Source: Chitinophagaceae bacterium (GTDB taxonomy: Bacteria; Bacteroidota; Bacteroidia; Chitinophagales; Chitinophagaceae). From it: DNA of 64,000 bases. Position 1 is the first letter of the stretch, and each line of letters begins with the position of its first letter. A program made the position numbers and the translations under genes. Of the stretch, positions 44,537 to 51,677 are shown piece by piece. The stretch is from positions 558,001 through 622,000 of the forward strand of contig JADKHN010000006.1 in NCBI GenBank assembly GCA_016721725.1, written 5' to 3'. A model generated the notes under the pieces. The model searched no databases. It saw nothing but the letters and a program-made list of their open reading frames with translations, and was not told the DNA's origin.

Positions 44537-44681
44537 AAAGCTGCTCTTTAAGTAAGATTGATAGTAACAAACATCAAATATTTCCGGAATCAGCATCCAC
44601 TTTTTAATCGTTATTATTATTTTTTATCTTCCGGTATCCAATTAACCATTCGAACAGGTTAACTCACAAAAAAAAAGGTAC

Positions 44682-45134
44682 ATGACAGACAAAGAAACTA
44701 TCCGGGAAAACGCGGATTATGTATTAGGCTTGTATGAACTGTATGGCCAGGATGAAGAGATCGTTGACCTGTTGAAACTGAAAGGTATTGAAGCACGGCT
44801 GATCCCGGCGATCCTGAACCAGGTCAAATTACCGGCATACCTTAAACGAATACGGCAGGCTAAAAAAATGATCTGGATCGGATCTGTACTGATCTTCATT
44901 TTTTTCGTGATCCCCTTCAGTCTCATTTACCTTTTCAATGTTGATTTCTCCGGGAATAATTCACTCCTGAACGGCACCCGTTCGGGGGAAGGCATGTTAA
45001 GAGGGGTATTCCGCCTATATTCCAAATTCTACATCTACATTGGCCTGATCGGATTGGTCCAGTTATCCACCGGAATATTCAACCTGTTCAAATACCGGAA
45101 ACTGGCCAGGGAAACGGAACCTGATTTTTCATAG
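44682..45134 (+). CDS. Hypothetical membrane protein with two membrane segments
   Basis: 150 residues from ATG 44682. A charged helical N terminus (MTDKETIRENADYVLGLYELYGQDEEIVDLLKLKG) is followed by membrane segments at about 64-86 (MIWIGSVLIFIFFVIPFSLIYLF) and 115-135 (FYIYIGLIGLVQLSTGIFNLF) and a short polar tail. I do not recognise the family. It stands alone between tRNA-Leu and a gene on the other strand. Confidence 0.65.
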   Translation: MTDKETIRENADYVLGLYELYGQDEEIVDLLKLKGIEARLIPAILNQVKLPAYLKRIRQAKKMIWIGSVLIFIFFVIPFSLIYLFNVDFSGNNSLLNGTRSGEGMLRGVFRLYSKFYIYIGLIGLVQLSTGIFNLFKYRKLARETEPDFS

Positions 45135-45193
45135 CGCTGTTTTAATACTATGAATTACTTCATGCTTCCTACCCTTTTAAAACAAATCTATGA

Positions 45194-45661
45194 TCATTCT
45201 CTTGCCTTCCCTTTCCCTATGGCCGCCACATAAGCGCAAACCCGTCCCCACTGACTTTTCCATTCCGGCAAAACAAAGGACATCTGGGCATCGCTGACCG
45301 TGATCCACTGTTGATCCTTATTCCAGCTTAGCCTAATGCTAATACCACCCCGGTCGTACACCTTGCTTTCGGTGCGGTATGCGATCTGGTCGAACTGGTT
45401 GTTCTTCAATACCTGATATAATTTGTCCAGGTCGGAACCGGATAGCATCTTAACGGACCGGATCTTATGCCCATGGTCATTCACGAGAAAGACAGAGCTA
45501 TCGCCGGCGATATCCAGGTCTTCGAAATAATACTGCATACCGCCGTCAACATGGTAATGCAGTTTCAGGTCAGCGGGCCTGTTGATGGGCAATTCATGTT
45601 TTCCGGGGCCCGACTTGCAGGCCATCCCGGCGAATGCGAGAAAGAGAATGAATCTAATCAT
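45194..45661 (-). CDS. Hypothetical secreted protein or lipoprotein (155 aa)
   Basis: ATG 45661. The N terminus MIRFILFLAFAGMACKSG looks like a signal with a Cys at residue 15, but the lipobox is weak (Gly at -3). The rest is a beta-rich domain (LKLHYHVDGGMQYYFEDLDIAGDSSVFLVND...GISIRLSWNKDQQWITVSDAQ). Many Bacteroidota encode small proteins of this shape; no function can be given. Confidence 0.65.
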   Translation of the reverse strand: MIRFILFLAFAGMACKSGPGKHELPINRPADLKLHYHVDGGMQYYFEDLDIAGDSSVFLVNDHGHKIRSVKMLSGSDLDKLYQVLKNNQFDQIAYRTESKVYDRGGISIRLSWNKDQQWITVSDAQMSFVLPEWKSQWGRVCAYVAAIGKGKARE

Positions 45662-45803
45662 GTCGGGTTGTTTTGTGAAAAGATGTTCCTGATCACCGGA
45701 TTACACAGCCCTGTCCATTTCCATTTTGTTAAAGAAAAACAAAAACACGGTTTAGGTTTGTACTGAAAGTACGGGACAAAGATCAAGGCATTCCCAACGC
45801 AGA

Positions 45804-46010
45804 TCAGGTTTGACTATGTTTTATGGCGTCAAAAATAATAGAGACCAGATGCAGCAGGATCCACAGCAAGACCAGCGTGGCGAGTATGATATTCCGCGTA
45901 CGGGAAGATTGATCAGACAAAGGAACTAGCAATAAAAAAAACTGAATAACCCGAACCAAACAAAAACCAACAGGACCCTTAACCTCAAACTTCCAACTTT
46001 TAACTTCCAA
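45804..46010 (-). CDS. Possible small membrane protein with repeat-derived 5' end
   Basis: Sixty-odd residues with two hydrophobic stretches (VRVIQFFLLLVPL and NIILATLVLLWILLHLVSIIFDAI). No ATG is in frame; TTG 46010 or a later TTG would start it. The first codons translate a low-complexity AACTTCCAACTTTTAACTTCC tract (45983-46014). It may be a real small protein, or a hydrophobic frame without function. Confidence 0.3.
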   Translation of the reverse strand: MEVKSWKFEVKGPVGFCLVRVIQFFLLLVPLSDQSSRTRNIILATLVLLWILLHLVSIIFDAIKHSQT

Positions 46011-46016
46011 CTATAT

Positions 46017-47237
46017 CTACAACCCCCCGAACATCCCCGGATACTTCGCCAGGATATCCTTGTTGAAATATTTCTTCAGCAGGTCCTTGAATTCGGTGAG
46101 GATGCGGATGCCGTCGAGGCGCTTATCGGCCTCCCAGTAGGGGAGTTCCACCATGCGCTTGTCGAGCGCCTTGTCGAGGTATTTAATGGCCTCTGTAGCC
46201 TGCTTCCCCACCGCGTAAGCGGCGCCCAGGTTATAGTAACCCCAGGGATCATCGGGCAAGAGCGCCACCTGGTTATTGAACATGGCGATCGCCTCCGGTA
46301 CCTTTTTCTGGTTAAGGAGACTGTAGCCGTAATTCTCCAGGAGTTCCTTATCGTTCTTCTTGATCTGGAAGGCCCGGTCGTAATACCAGGTGCTGCTGTC
46401 GTAGCGGGCCATGGCAAAATAGATATCGGCGGTATTCTTGTACCCGCTCCATTCGTTGGGCAGCAGGGCGCTGTATTTTTTGAATTCCGTGATCGCCTCG
46501 TTATTCTTCTTCTGGGAAAAATAAATGACCCCGAGGTTGAAATGCACATTGGTATTTTCGGGCTGCAGGCTGATCACTTTCCGGTAATCGGCCACGGCCC
46601 CTTCCAGTTCTTTCAGGGCGTAACGGGCGTTACCGCGCTGCAGGTAAGCCACCGTAAGCGAAGGTTCCAGTTCAATGGCCTTTGTATAATCCTTGATGGC
46701 AGAGGCCTGATCCTTCATCATCATATACGTGGCGCCACGGCCTGAATAACCATCCGCATTATTGGGTTGCAGGGTGATGCACTGGGCATAATCCTTCAGG
46801 GCCGCTTCATATTGCTTTGACTGGTATTGCAGGAGGGCGCGGTTCCGGTAAGCCGAGAAATAAACCGGGTCGATCGTAATCGCTTTGTTATAATCCTCCA
46901 GGGCCTTGCCCATATTGTTCATGCGGGCATATACCAGCCCGCGGTCGTTAAAGGCATTGGCATAATTGGCATTTAGTTCAATGGCTTTGGAATGATCGGC
47001 AATGGCGCCGGGGTAATCCTTGGTGGCGTATTTCACCAGTCCGCGGTTATGCCAGGCCTTCTCATTTTTAGGATCCAACTCTACGGCCTTTGTGAAACCG
47101 GCAAGAGCCCCCGCATAATCCTTGGCCTTGTATTTTTCCAGGGCCTGGTTGTTGAGTTCGGTAGAGGTCTGGGCGATGAGTGTCTGACTCAACATCAGGC
47201 TCACCAATAATATCAATAAACCATTCTTCTTGATCAT
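46017..47237 (-). CDS. Secreted TPR-repeat protein
   Basis: 406 residues from ATG 47237. Signal peptide MIKKNGLLILLVSLMLSQTLIAQ, then about ten tetratricopeptide repeats of 34 residues from residue ~27 (for example AGALAGFTKAVELDPKNEKAWHNRGLVKYATKDYPGAIADHSKAIELN). The last part (ALDKRMVELPYWEADKRLDGIRILTEFKDLLKKYF) caps the array. Export suggests a periplasmic or outer-membrane scaffold. Its promoter and first ~25 codons are duplicated at 47484-47621. Confidence 0.9.
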   Translation of the reverse strand: MIKKNGLLILLVSLMLSQTLIAQTSTELNNQALEKYKAKDYAGALAGFTKAVELDPKNEKAWHNRGLVKYATKDYPGAIADHSKAIELNANYANAFNDRGLVYARMNNMGKALEDYNKAITIDPVYFSAYRNRALLQYQSKQYEAALKDYAQCITLQPNNADGYSGRGATYMMMKDQASAIKDYTKAIELEPSLTVAYLQRGNARYALKELEGAVADYRKVISLQPENTNVHFNLGVIYFSQKKNNEAITEFKKYSALLPNEWSGYKNTADIYFAMARYDSSTWYYDRAFQIKKNDKELLENYGYSLLNQKKVPEAIAMFNNQVALLPDDPWGYYNLGAAYAVGKQATEAIKYLDKALDKRMVELPYWEADKRLDGIRILTEFKDLLKKYFNKDILAKYPGMFGGL

Positions 47238-47621
47238 GGAAGTCGGGGATTCGTTATAAAGAAAAGGAAAGTTACAATATTATCGAATGATAAACCCATG
47301 GCCGCATTTGGTTTGCAGATCAGCCATGCCGCCAGGCGTACCAACAAGTTCCCTGCCGTTGTTGGTATGCCGCTAAGCCTGGCAGCCAGGCCTACCAACA
47401 AGTTCTGAAAATTAATGCAATGGTATAATCGATGTTGTTGGTACGCATCCGCTCATTGCCATCCCTGCATACCAACAACGGCGAGAGGTCTGGGCGATGA
47501 GTGTCTGACTCAACATCAGGCTCACCAATAATATCAATAAACCATTCTTCTTGATCATGGAAGTCGGGGATTCGTTATAAAGAAACGGAAAGTTACAATA
47601 TTAATCGAATGCGATAACCTT
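47163..47621. repeat. Direct duplication of the TPR gene 5' region
   Basis: 47163-47298 (first ~25 codons of the TPR gene on the minus strand plus about 60 bases upstream) recurs at 47484-47621 with only a few differences, an offset of 321 bases. The copy is an orphan: its frame runs directly into a REP palindrome at CAACAACGGCGAG. The duplication unit includes one complete REP pair (47359-47479). Confidence 0.9.
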
Positions 47622-48338
47622 GTCCGCTGTTGGTATACTGATAAGCGGGTTAGCCAGGTGTGCAATCCACTTCTGATAAAAGAAAGACCATTTCGTTGCC
47701 CTGGCCTTCAGGCCAGGGACCATGAAATAAATAGTTCCCGGGCTTTAGCCCCATCCATTAGAACCAAGAGGAGGATTCTAGCCTTTGTTGGTATGCAGAA
47801 AGTTCTTATCAGTTCTGGTAGCGCAATGCACTTTCGATCGAGATCCGTTCATCGGCTGTATTTGATCAAAAGGCCGATTATAAACATCTGAACCCCGTAA
47901 AAGCCGGGATTTGCAAAAACCCTCGCCGTTGTTGGTATGAAGATAAGCCCGGCAGCCAGGCCTACCAACAAGTTCTGAAAATTAATGTAATGGTATAATC
48001 GATGTTGTTGGTATGCATCCGCTCTTTGCCATCCCTGCAAACCAACAACGGCGAGAGAATCAGGATGCCTTTCCCGGTTAAAAAACCCAACATTAAAGTG
48101 TTTTCGCCTTTGTTGGTATGCATACAGGCCTGTAGCCCGGCGTGCCAACAAATTCTTGCCGTTGTTGGTATGCCGCTAAGCCTGGCAGCCAGGCCTACCA
48201 ACAAGTTCTGAAAATTAATGCAATTGTATAATCGATGTTGTTGGTATGCATCCGCTCATTGCCATCCCTGCAAACCAACAACGGCGAGAGAATCAGGATG
48301 CCTTTTCCCGGTTAAAAAACCCAACATTAAAGTGTTTT
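47329..48338. repeat. Left REP/BIME-like palindromic repeat cluster
   Basis: Type 1 hairpins start TTGTTGGTATG and end CTACCAACAA (or variant) with an inner GCCTGGCAGCCAGGC palindrome: 47359-47401, 47929-47971, 48110-48151 (variant), 48162-48204. Type 2 hairpins start GTTGTTGGTAYGCATCC and end (A/T)ACCAACAAC: 47434-47479, 48004-48049, 48237-48282. Types 1 and 2 are joined by a conserved 32-base linker (GTTCTGAAAATTAATG...ATCGAT), forming BIME-like pairs. Half units lie near 47329, 47625 and 47780. The 47929-48105 unit recurs at 48162-48338, the second copy ending just before the transposase gene. Confidence 0.88.
47622..47925. other. Decayed stretch with a fragment of the RAYT gene and two other palindromes
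   Basis: CCCTGGCC-TTCA-GGCCAGGG (47699-47718) and GGGCTTTAGCCC (47740-47751) are small perfect hairpins of a kind common near Bacteroidota genes. 47819-47918 is a diverged copy (about 85-90 percent by eye) of 48786-48885 in the transposase gene, containing the codons for LNPVKAGIC, and it runs into the REP at 47929. Confidence 0.75.
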
Positions 48339-48418
48339 TCTCAATCTCAAAACGCTCCGCAGCATTCGAGTTAAACTATTTTCGTTGCATTTGATGCTAA
48401 AAGATATTAATAAATAAA

Positions 48419-48964
48419 ATGTTCAATAGCCAGATGAATAATCTACTTCAATCTTTTCCTTCATTTCCACTTGATTGGCCACAATTCTTTACCGCAACGA
48501 TATTAAATTGGCAGCATCTTCTTGCTGATGATAAATACAAGAAAATAGTGACCAATAGCCTCCGTTTTTTAGTGGAGAAAAGAAGGATTCAGCTATTTGC
48601 ATTTGTCATTATGAGTAATCACATACACCTGATTTGGCAACCTTTTCCGCCAGATACGTTGGTCTCCATCCAGCACAGTTTGCTGAAATTCACGGCTCAA
48701 AGTTTCAAAGCTGCTTTGCAATCAGACCGTTCACCTGCATTACAACAATATAAAGTAAAAGCCAAAGACAGATATTATCAGTTCTGGGAGCGCAATTCAC
48801 TTTCGATCGAGATCTGTTCATCTGCTGTATTTAATCAAAAAGCTGATTATATACATCTGAACCCCGTAAAAGCCGGGATTTGTAAAAATCCTGAAGATTA
48901 CCATTATTCATCAGCCCGATTTTACGAAACGGGCATCGATGAATTTAATATGCTTTCGTATTAA
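48419..48964 (+). CDS. REP-associated tyrosine transposase (RAYT, Y1/HUH family)
   Basis: 181 residues from ATG 48419. FFTATILNWQHLLADDKYKKIV begins the Y1 transposase fold. The metal-binding His-hydrophobic-His is in FVIMSNHIHLIW, and the candidate nucleophile Tyr in KADYIHLNPVKAGIC. The DYHYSSARFYETG ending is typical of RAYTs. These single-copy relatives of IS200/IS605 transposases nick and spread REP palindromes rather than their own gene. It is flanked on both sides by TTGTTGGTA palindromes that are its likely substrates. All key residues are present. Confidence 0.9.
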   Translation: MFNSQMNNLLQSFPSFPLDWPQFFTATILNWQHLLADDKYKKIVTNSLRFLVEKRRIQLFAFVIMSNHIHLIWQPFPPDTLVSIQHSLLKFTAQSFKAALQSDRSPALQQYKVKAKDRYYQFWERNSLSIEICSSAVFNQKADYIHLNPVKAGICKNPEDYHYSSARFYETGIDEFNMLSY

Positions 48965-49192
48965 ATTTTGTTGATGCAAAAGTGGGGTTGATGTTGTTGG
49001 TACGCTCACGCACTTGATCCTGGCTGCATACCAACAACGGCGGCATGCAAAAGTGAAGTTGATGTTGTTGGTACGCTCACGCTCTTTATCCTGGCTGCAT
49101 ACCAACAACGGCGAGCCCGATTTTACGAAACGGGCATCGATGAATTTAATATGCTTTCGCATTAAAATTCTTTAATGCAAAAGTGAAGTTAA
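48918..49192. repeat. Duplication of the RAYT 3' end
   Basis: GCCCGATTTTACGAAACGGG and the following ~60 bases (48918-48990, the last codons of the transposase and its trailer) recur at 49115-49192 with minor changes. The copy directly follows a REP end (CAACAACGGCGA). Confidence 0.85.
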
Positions 49193-49239
49193 TGTTGTTG
49201 GTACGCTCACGCACTTTATCCTGACTGCATACCAACAAC
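48993..49239. repeat. Right REP cluster of the RAYT locus
   Basis: Three near-identical 46-base hairpins at 48993-49038, 49064-49109 and 49194-49239. They begin GTTGTTGGTACGCTCACGC and end GCATACCAACAAC, with a different loop from the left-side type 2 units. Each is preceded by GCAAAAGTG(A/G)(A/G)GTT(A/G)AT. Confidence 0.9.
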
Positions 49240-49254
49240 AGTAAGACCGGTCAT

Positions 49255-50270
49255 TCAATACCTGATCTGGTAAACGGTCGTAGAATAAAATGTCTCACCC
49301 GGCCTAAGGAAAGTGGAGGGGAAACCGGGGTGATTGGGTGAATCGGGGAAATGCTGGGTCTCCAGGCAGAGGGCCGAATGTTTGATGATGGGTTTACCCT
49401 CGCTGGTGGTGATCTGTCCGTCGAGGAAATTGCCGGTGTATAGTTGCAGCCCGGGTTCGGTGGTATAGACATTCATCACCAGTTCTTTGCCTGGAGATTG
49501 CAGAATGGCCGCAAAGGACATGGGGTCGCCGGCTTTGTTCAGTACGAAATTGATGTCGTATCCACCCGTTGCTTCGAGGCGTTCCCTTAATAGAACGGGC
49601 GACCTGAAATCGAACTGGCCACCGGCAACATCTTTGAGCTCACCGGTAGGGATGAGCGATCCATCCACCGGCGTATAACGATCGGCATTGATCGCCAATA
49701 CATGGTCATGGATCGTTTGTCCGGTGTCGCCGGCAAGGTTAAAGTAGGAATGGCTGGTGAAATTGACCGGTGTGGGTTTGTCGGTGGTTGCCTCATACTC
49801 GATCACCAGTTCATCCGTGTCGGTATACGTGAACTTGACCCGGAGTTCCAGGTTACCGGGATAACCCTCCTCCCCGTCTGCACTTTTGTATCGCAGTAAA
49901 AGTTTTGGCTGGGGTGCATCCAGGACCGAGGCCTCCCATATCTTTTATTGAATCCCTCTTCACCACCGTGCAGGTGATGACCGGCATTGTTACAGGCCAG
50001 GGAATAATCAAGACCATCGATCGTGAAACAGCCGTTGGCGATGCGGTTGGCATAGCGCCCCACCAGGCAACCGAAAAAAGCGGGATTGTCCCGGTAGTCT
50101 TCCATATGGTTGAACCCCGTGACGATATTCTTTCCCCCGATCATCCAGGCATTGATGATACCGCCGTAATTGAGTATGGATACACCGTTGCCCCGTTCAT
50201 TGGACAGGTTGAAACGGAGGACATCATGTTCCCCGATCTTACCAAACAGTTCTTTTTCAATACGGCTCAT
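49255..50270 (-). pseudogene. galM: Aldose 1-epimerase (galactose mutarotase) with a frameshift
   Basis: ATG 50270 opens MSRIEKELFGKIGEHDVLRFNLSNERGNGVSILNYGG, running through NPAFFGCLVGRYANRIANG and AGHHLHGGEEGFNKR. At about 49940-49946 (TTTT on the plus strand) the frame shifts by one base. The other frame continues IWEASVLDAPQPKLLLRYKSADGEEGYPGNLEL, then VIEYEATTDKPTPVNFTSHSYFNLAG, and ends FYSTTVYQIRY. The catalytic His (SHSYFNL) and the late Glu region are thus in the second frame. Together the parts make a normal ~338-residue GalM, which interconverts alpha and beta sugars. As written, it would be inactive. Confidence 0.88.
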
Positions 50271-50431
50271 CGGCGCAGAAAGAATTTAATACCAAGATAT
50301 GTTTATTTACAGACAACACAAACGGGTCAGTCCGCTGCATCTTCAGCGTTTAACGCACTCTTTTCACCCCGGGTCAACCAGATCAAACTATTTGCTGTTT
50401 ATTTGCAGGATCATTCACCAACCCTTTTCAC

Positions 50432-51004
50432 ATGGAACCTGTTTACCATGAAGCTGAACATTTCAATCCGGAAACCATGACCCGTAGCGGATTGCAAACT
50501 GGCGAATATGAGGGTTGCCTTTTTTCAGGACTCGACCTGAATGGCGCGGATCTTTCCGCATCCCGGTTTTCCAGCTGTACATTTACCGGTTGTAACCTGA
50601 GCATGGCCATCCTGCATAAAACAGCGTTCCGTGAGGTAACCTTCAGGGATTGTAAGATGACCGGTCTGCATTTTGAACAGTGCAACCAATACGGGTTCGA
50701 AGCCCATTTCGAACATTGCATCCTTCAACTTGCGTCATTCACCGAAATGAAGATCCCGGAAACCACCTTCAGTCATTGTGATCTCAGTGAAGTGGATCTC
50801 ACCGGCTCCCAATTTCCCGGGTCCACCTTCGATCATTGCAACCTGTCCGGAGCGATATTTGAGAACTCAAACCTCGAAAAAGCCGACCTGAGAACCTCCT
50901 GGGGTTTCCAGATCGACCCTGAAAAAAACCGGATCCGGAAGGCGAAATTCTCCCAGGCCGGACTTCCTGGACTGCTGGCCCGTTACGATATTGAAATAGA
51001 ATAA
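50432..51004 (+). CDS. Pentapeptide-repeat protein (Qnr/McbG-like shape)
   Basis: 190 residues from ATG 50432. From residue ~28 to ~155 the sequence follows the A(D/N)Lxx / F-centre pentapeptide rule (CLFSGLDLNGADLSASRFSSCTFTGCNLSMAILH...THFDHCNLSGAIFENSNLEKADLR), which folds into a right-handed beta helix. Length and the central irregular turn (HFEQCNQYGFEAHFEHC) resemble the Qnr and McbG proteins that protect DNA gyrase. Many pentapeptide proteins have other or unknown roles, so the gyrase link is only a possibility. Confidence 0.85.
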   Translation: MEPVYHEAEHFNPETMTRSGLQTGEYEGCLFSGLDLNGADLSASRFSSCTFTGCNLSMAILHKTAFREVTFRDCKMTGLHFEQCNQYGFEAHFEHCILQLASFTEMKIPETTFSHCDLSEVDLTGSQFPGSTFDHCNLSGAIFENSNLEKADLRTSWGFQIDPEKNRIRKAKFSQAGLPGLLARYDIEIE

Positions 51005-51030
51005 TTAACTTCGAACGCAATAAGCGTCAA

Positions 51031-51426
51031 ATGAAAAAGATCCTGATCATCATGGCCTGCTTCCTGTCGGTTTCTTCTGCTGATGCCCAGCGCATCACCT
51101 GGAAGGATTTCATCGGCACCTGGGACCTGGCCGATTCCAGCTCAGGCAAGACAACCTACCGTTTCACCGACAGCATCCACGCCGAGATCCTGTTCAATAA
51201 CAAGCCCGCCATTTCCGGAACCGTTACCTATAAGACCGATTTCGTGAATAATATCAGCCGCCTATGGCTCATCATGGAAGAAAACGGTAAAAAAACCTAC
51301 AGTTACTTCATGCTGAAGAAAGTCAGCGCTGAATGCATAAAAATGCAGATCGATTTCCTGACCGGCCCGCCCGTTTGGCTGGAAGAGACTGCCGCCAACA
51401 CCGGTGTTCTGTTCAGGCGTCACTAA
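51031..51426 (+). CDS. Small secreted lipocalin-like protein (131 aa)
   Basis: ATG 51031, 26 bases after the pentapeptide gene. Signal peptide MKKILIIMACFLSVSSADAQ, then a single beta-barrel-like domain beginning FIGTWDLADSSSGKTTYRFTDS, which resembles the GxW start of lipocalin-like domains. Function unknown. Confidence 0.7.
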   Translation: MKKILIIMACFLSVSSADAQRITWKDFIGTWDLADSSSGKTTYRFTDSIHAEILFNNKPAISGTVTYKTDFVNNISRLWLIMEENGKKTYSYFMLKKVSAECIKMQIDFLTGPPVWLEETAANTGVLFRRH

Positions 51427-51620
51427 CCGGATAATCAGAAATTGGCCTGGATTTCCCGGCCTTTTACCGGTTGAATACCCTCCCGCCATCTTTCCTTAAA
51501 TCCCATTTCTTATTCCCTGATTCCGGTTTGTCCCCCGGAACTGTTTTCGGATACTGTTTACGGTGAGCACAATCAAATTTCCCGGTGATACCCATCAACT
51601 TATTCGTCTCCCCGGTGCTG

Positions 51621-51628
51621 TAGATTTG
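51621..51628 (+). promoter_or_regulatory. Candidate -7 box for the DUF11/T9SS protein
   Basis: TAGATTTG fully matches TAnnTTTG, 49 bases before ATG 51678; no clear -33 element. The remaining 51427-51620 stretch shows no gene. Confidence 0.35.
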
Positions 51629-51677
51629 TATTCAAGGTTTTGGTATCAGATTGTTCATCTTATTAAAATCTTTAATC

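Noticed and set aside
47658..47891. Small open frame in the REP region
   Set aside because: It runs through palindromes and the decayed RAYT fragment in the wrong frame.
47329..48338. Left palindrome cluster as a CRISPR or integron array
   Set aside because: Repeats are BIME-like hairpins of alternating type joined by a constant linker, with no unique spacers of constant length, and a RAYT gene is adjacent.
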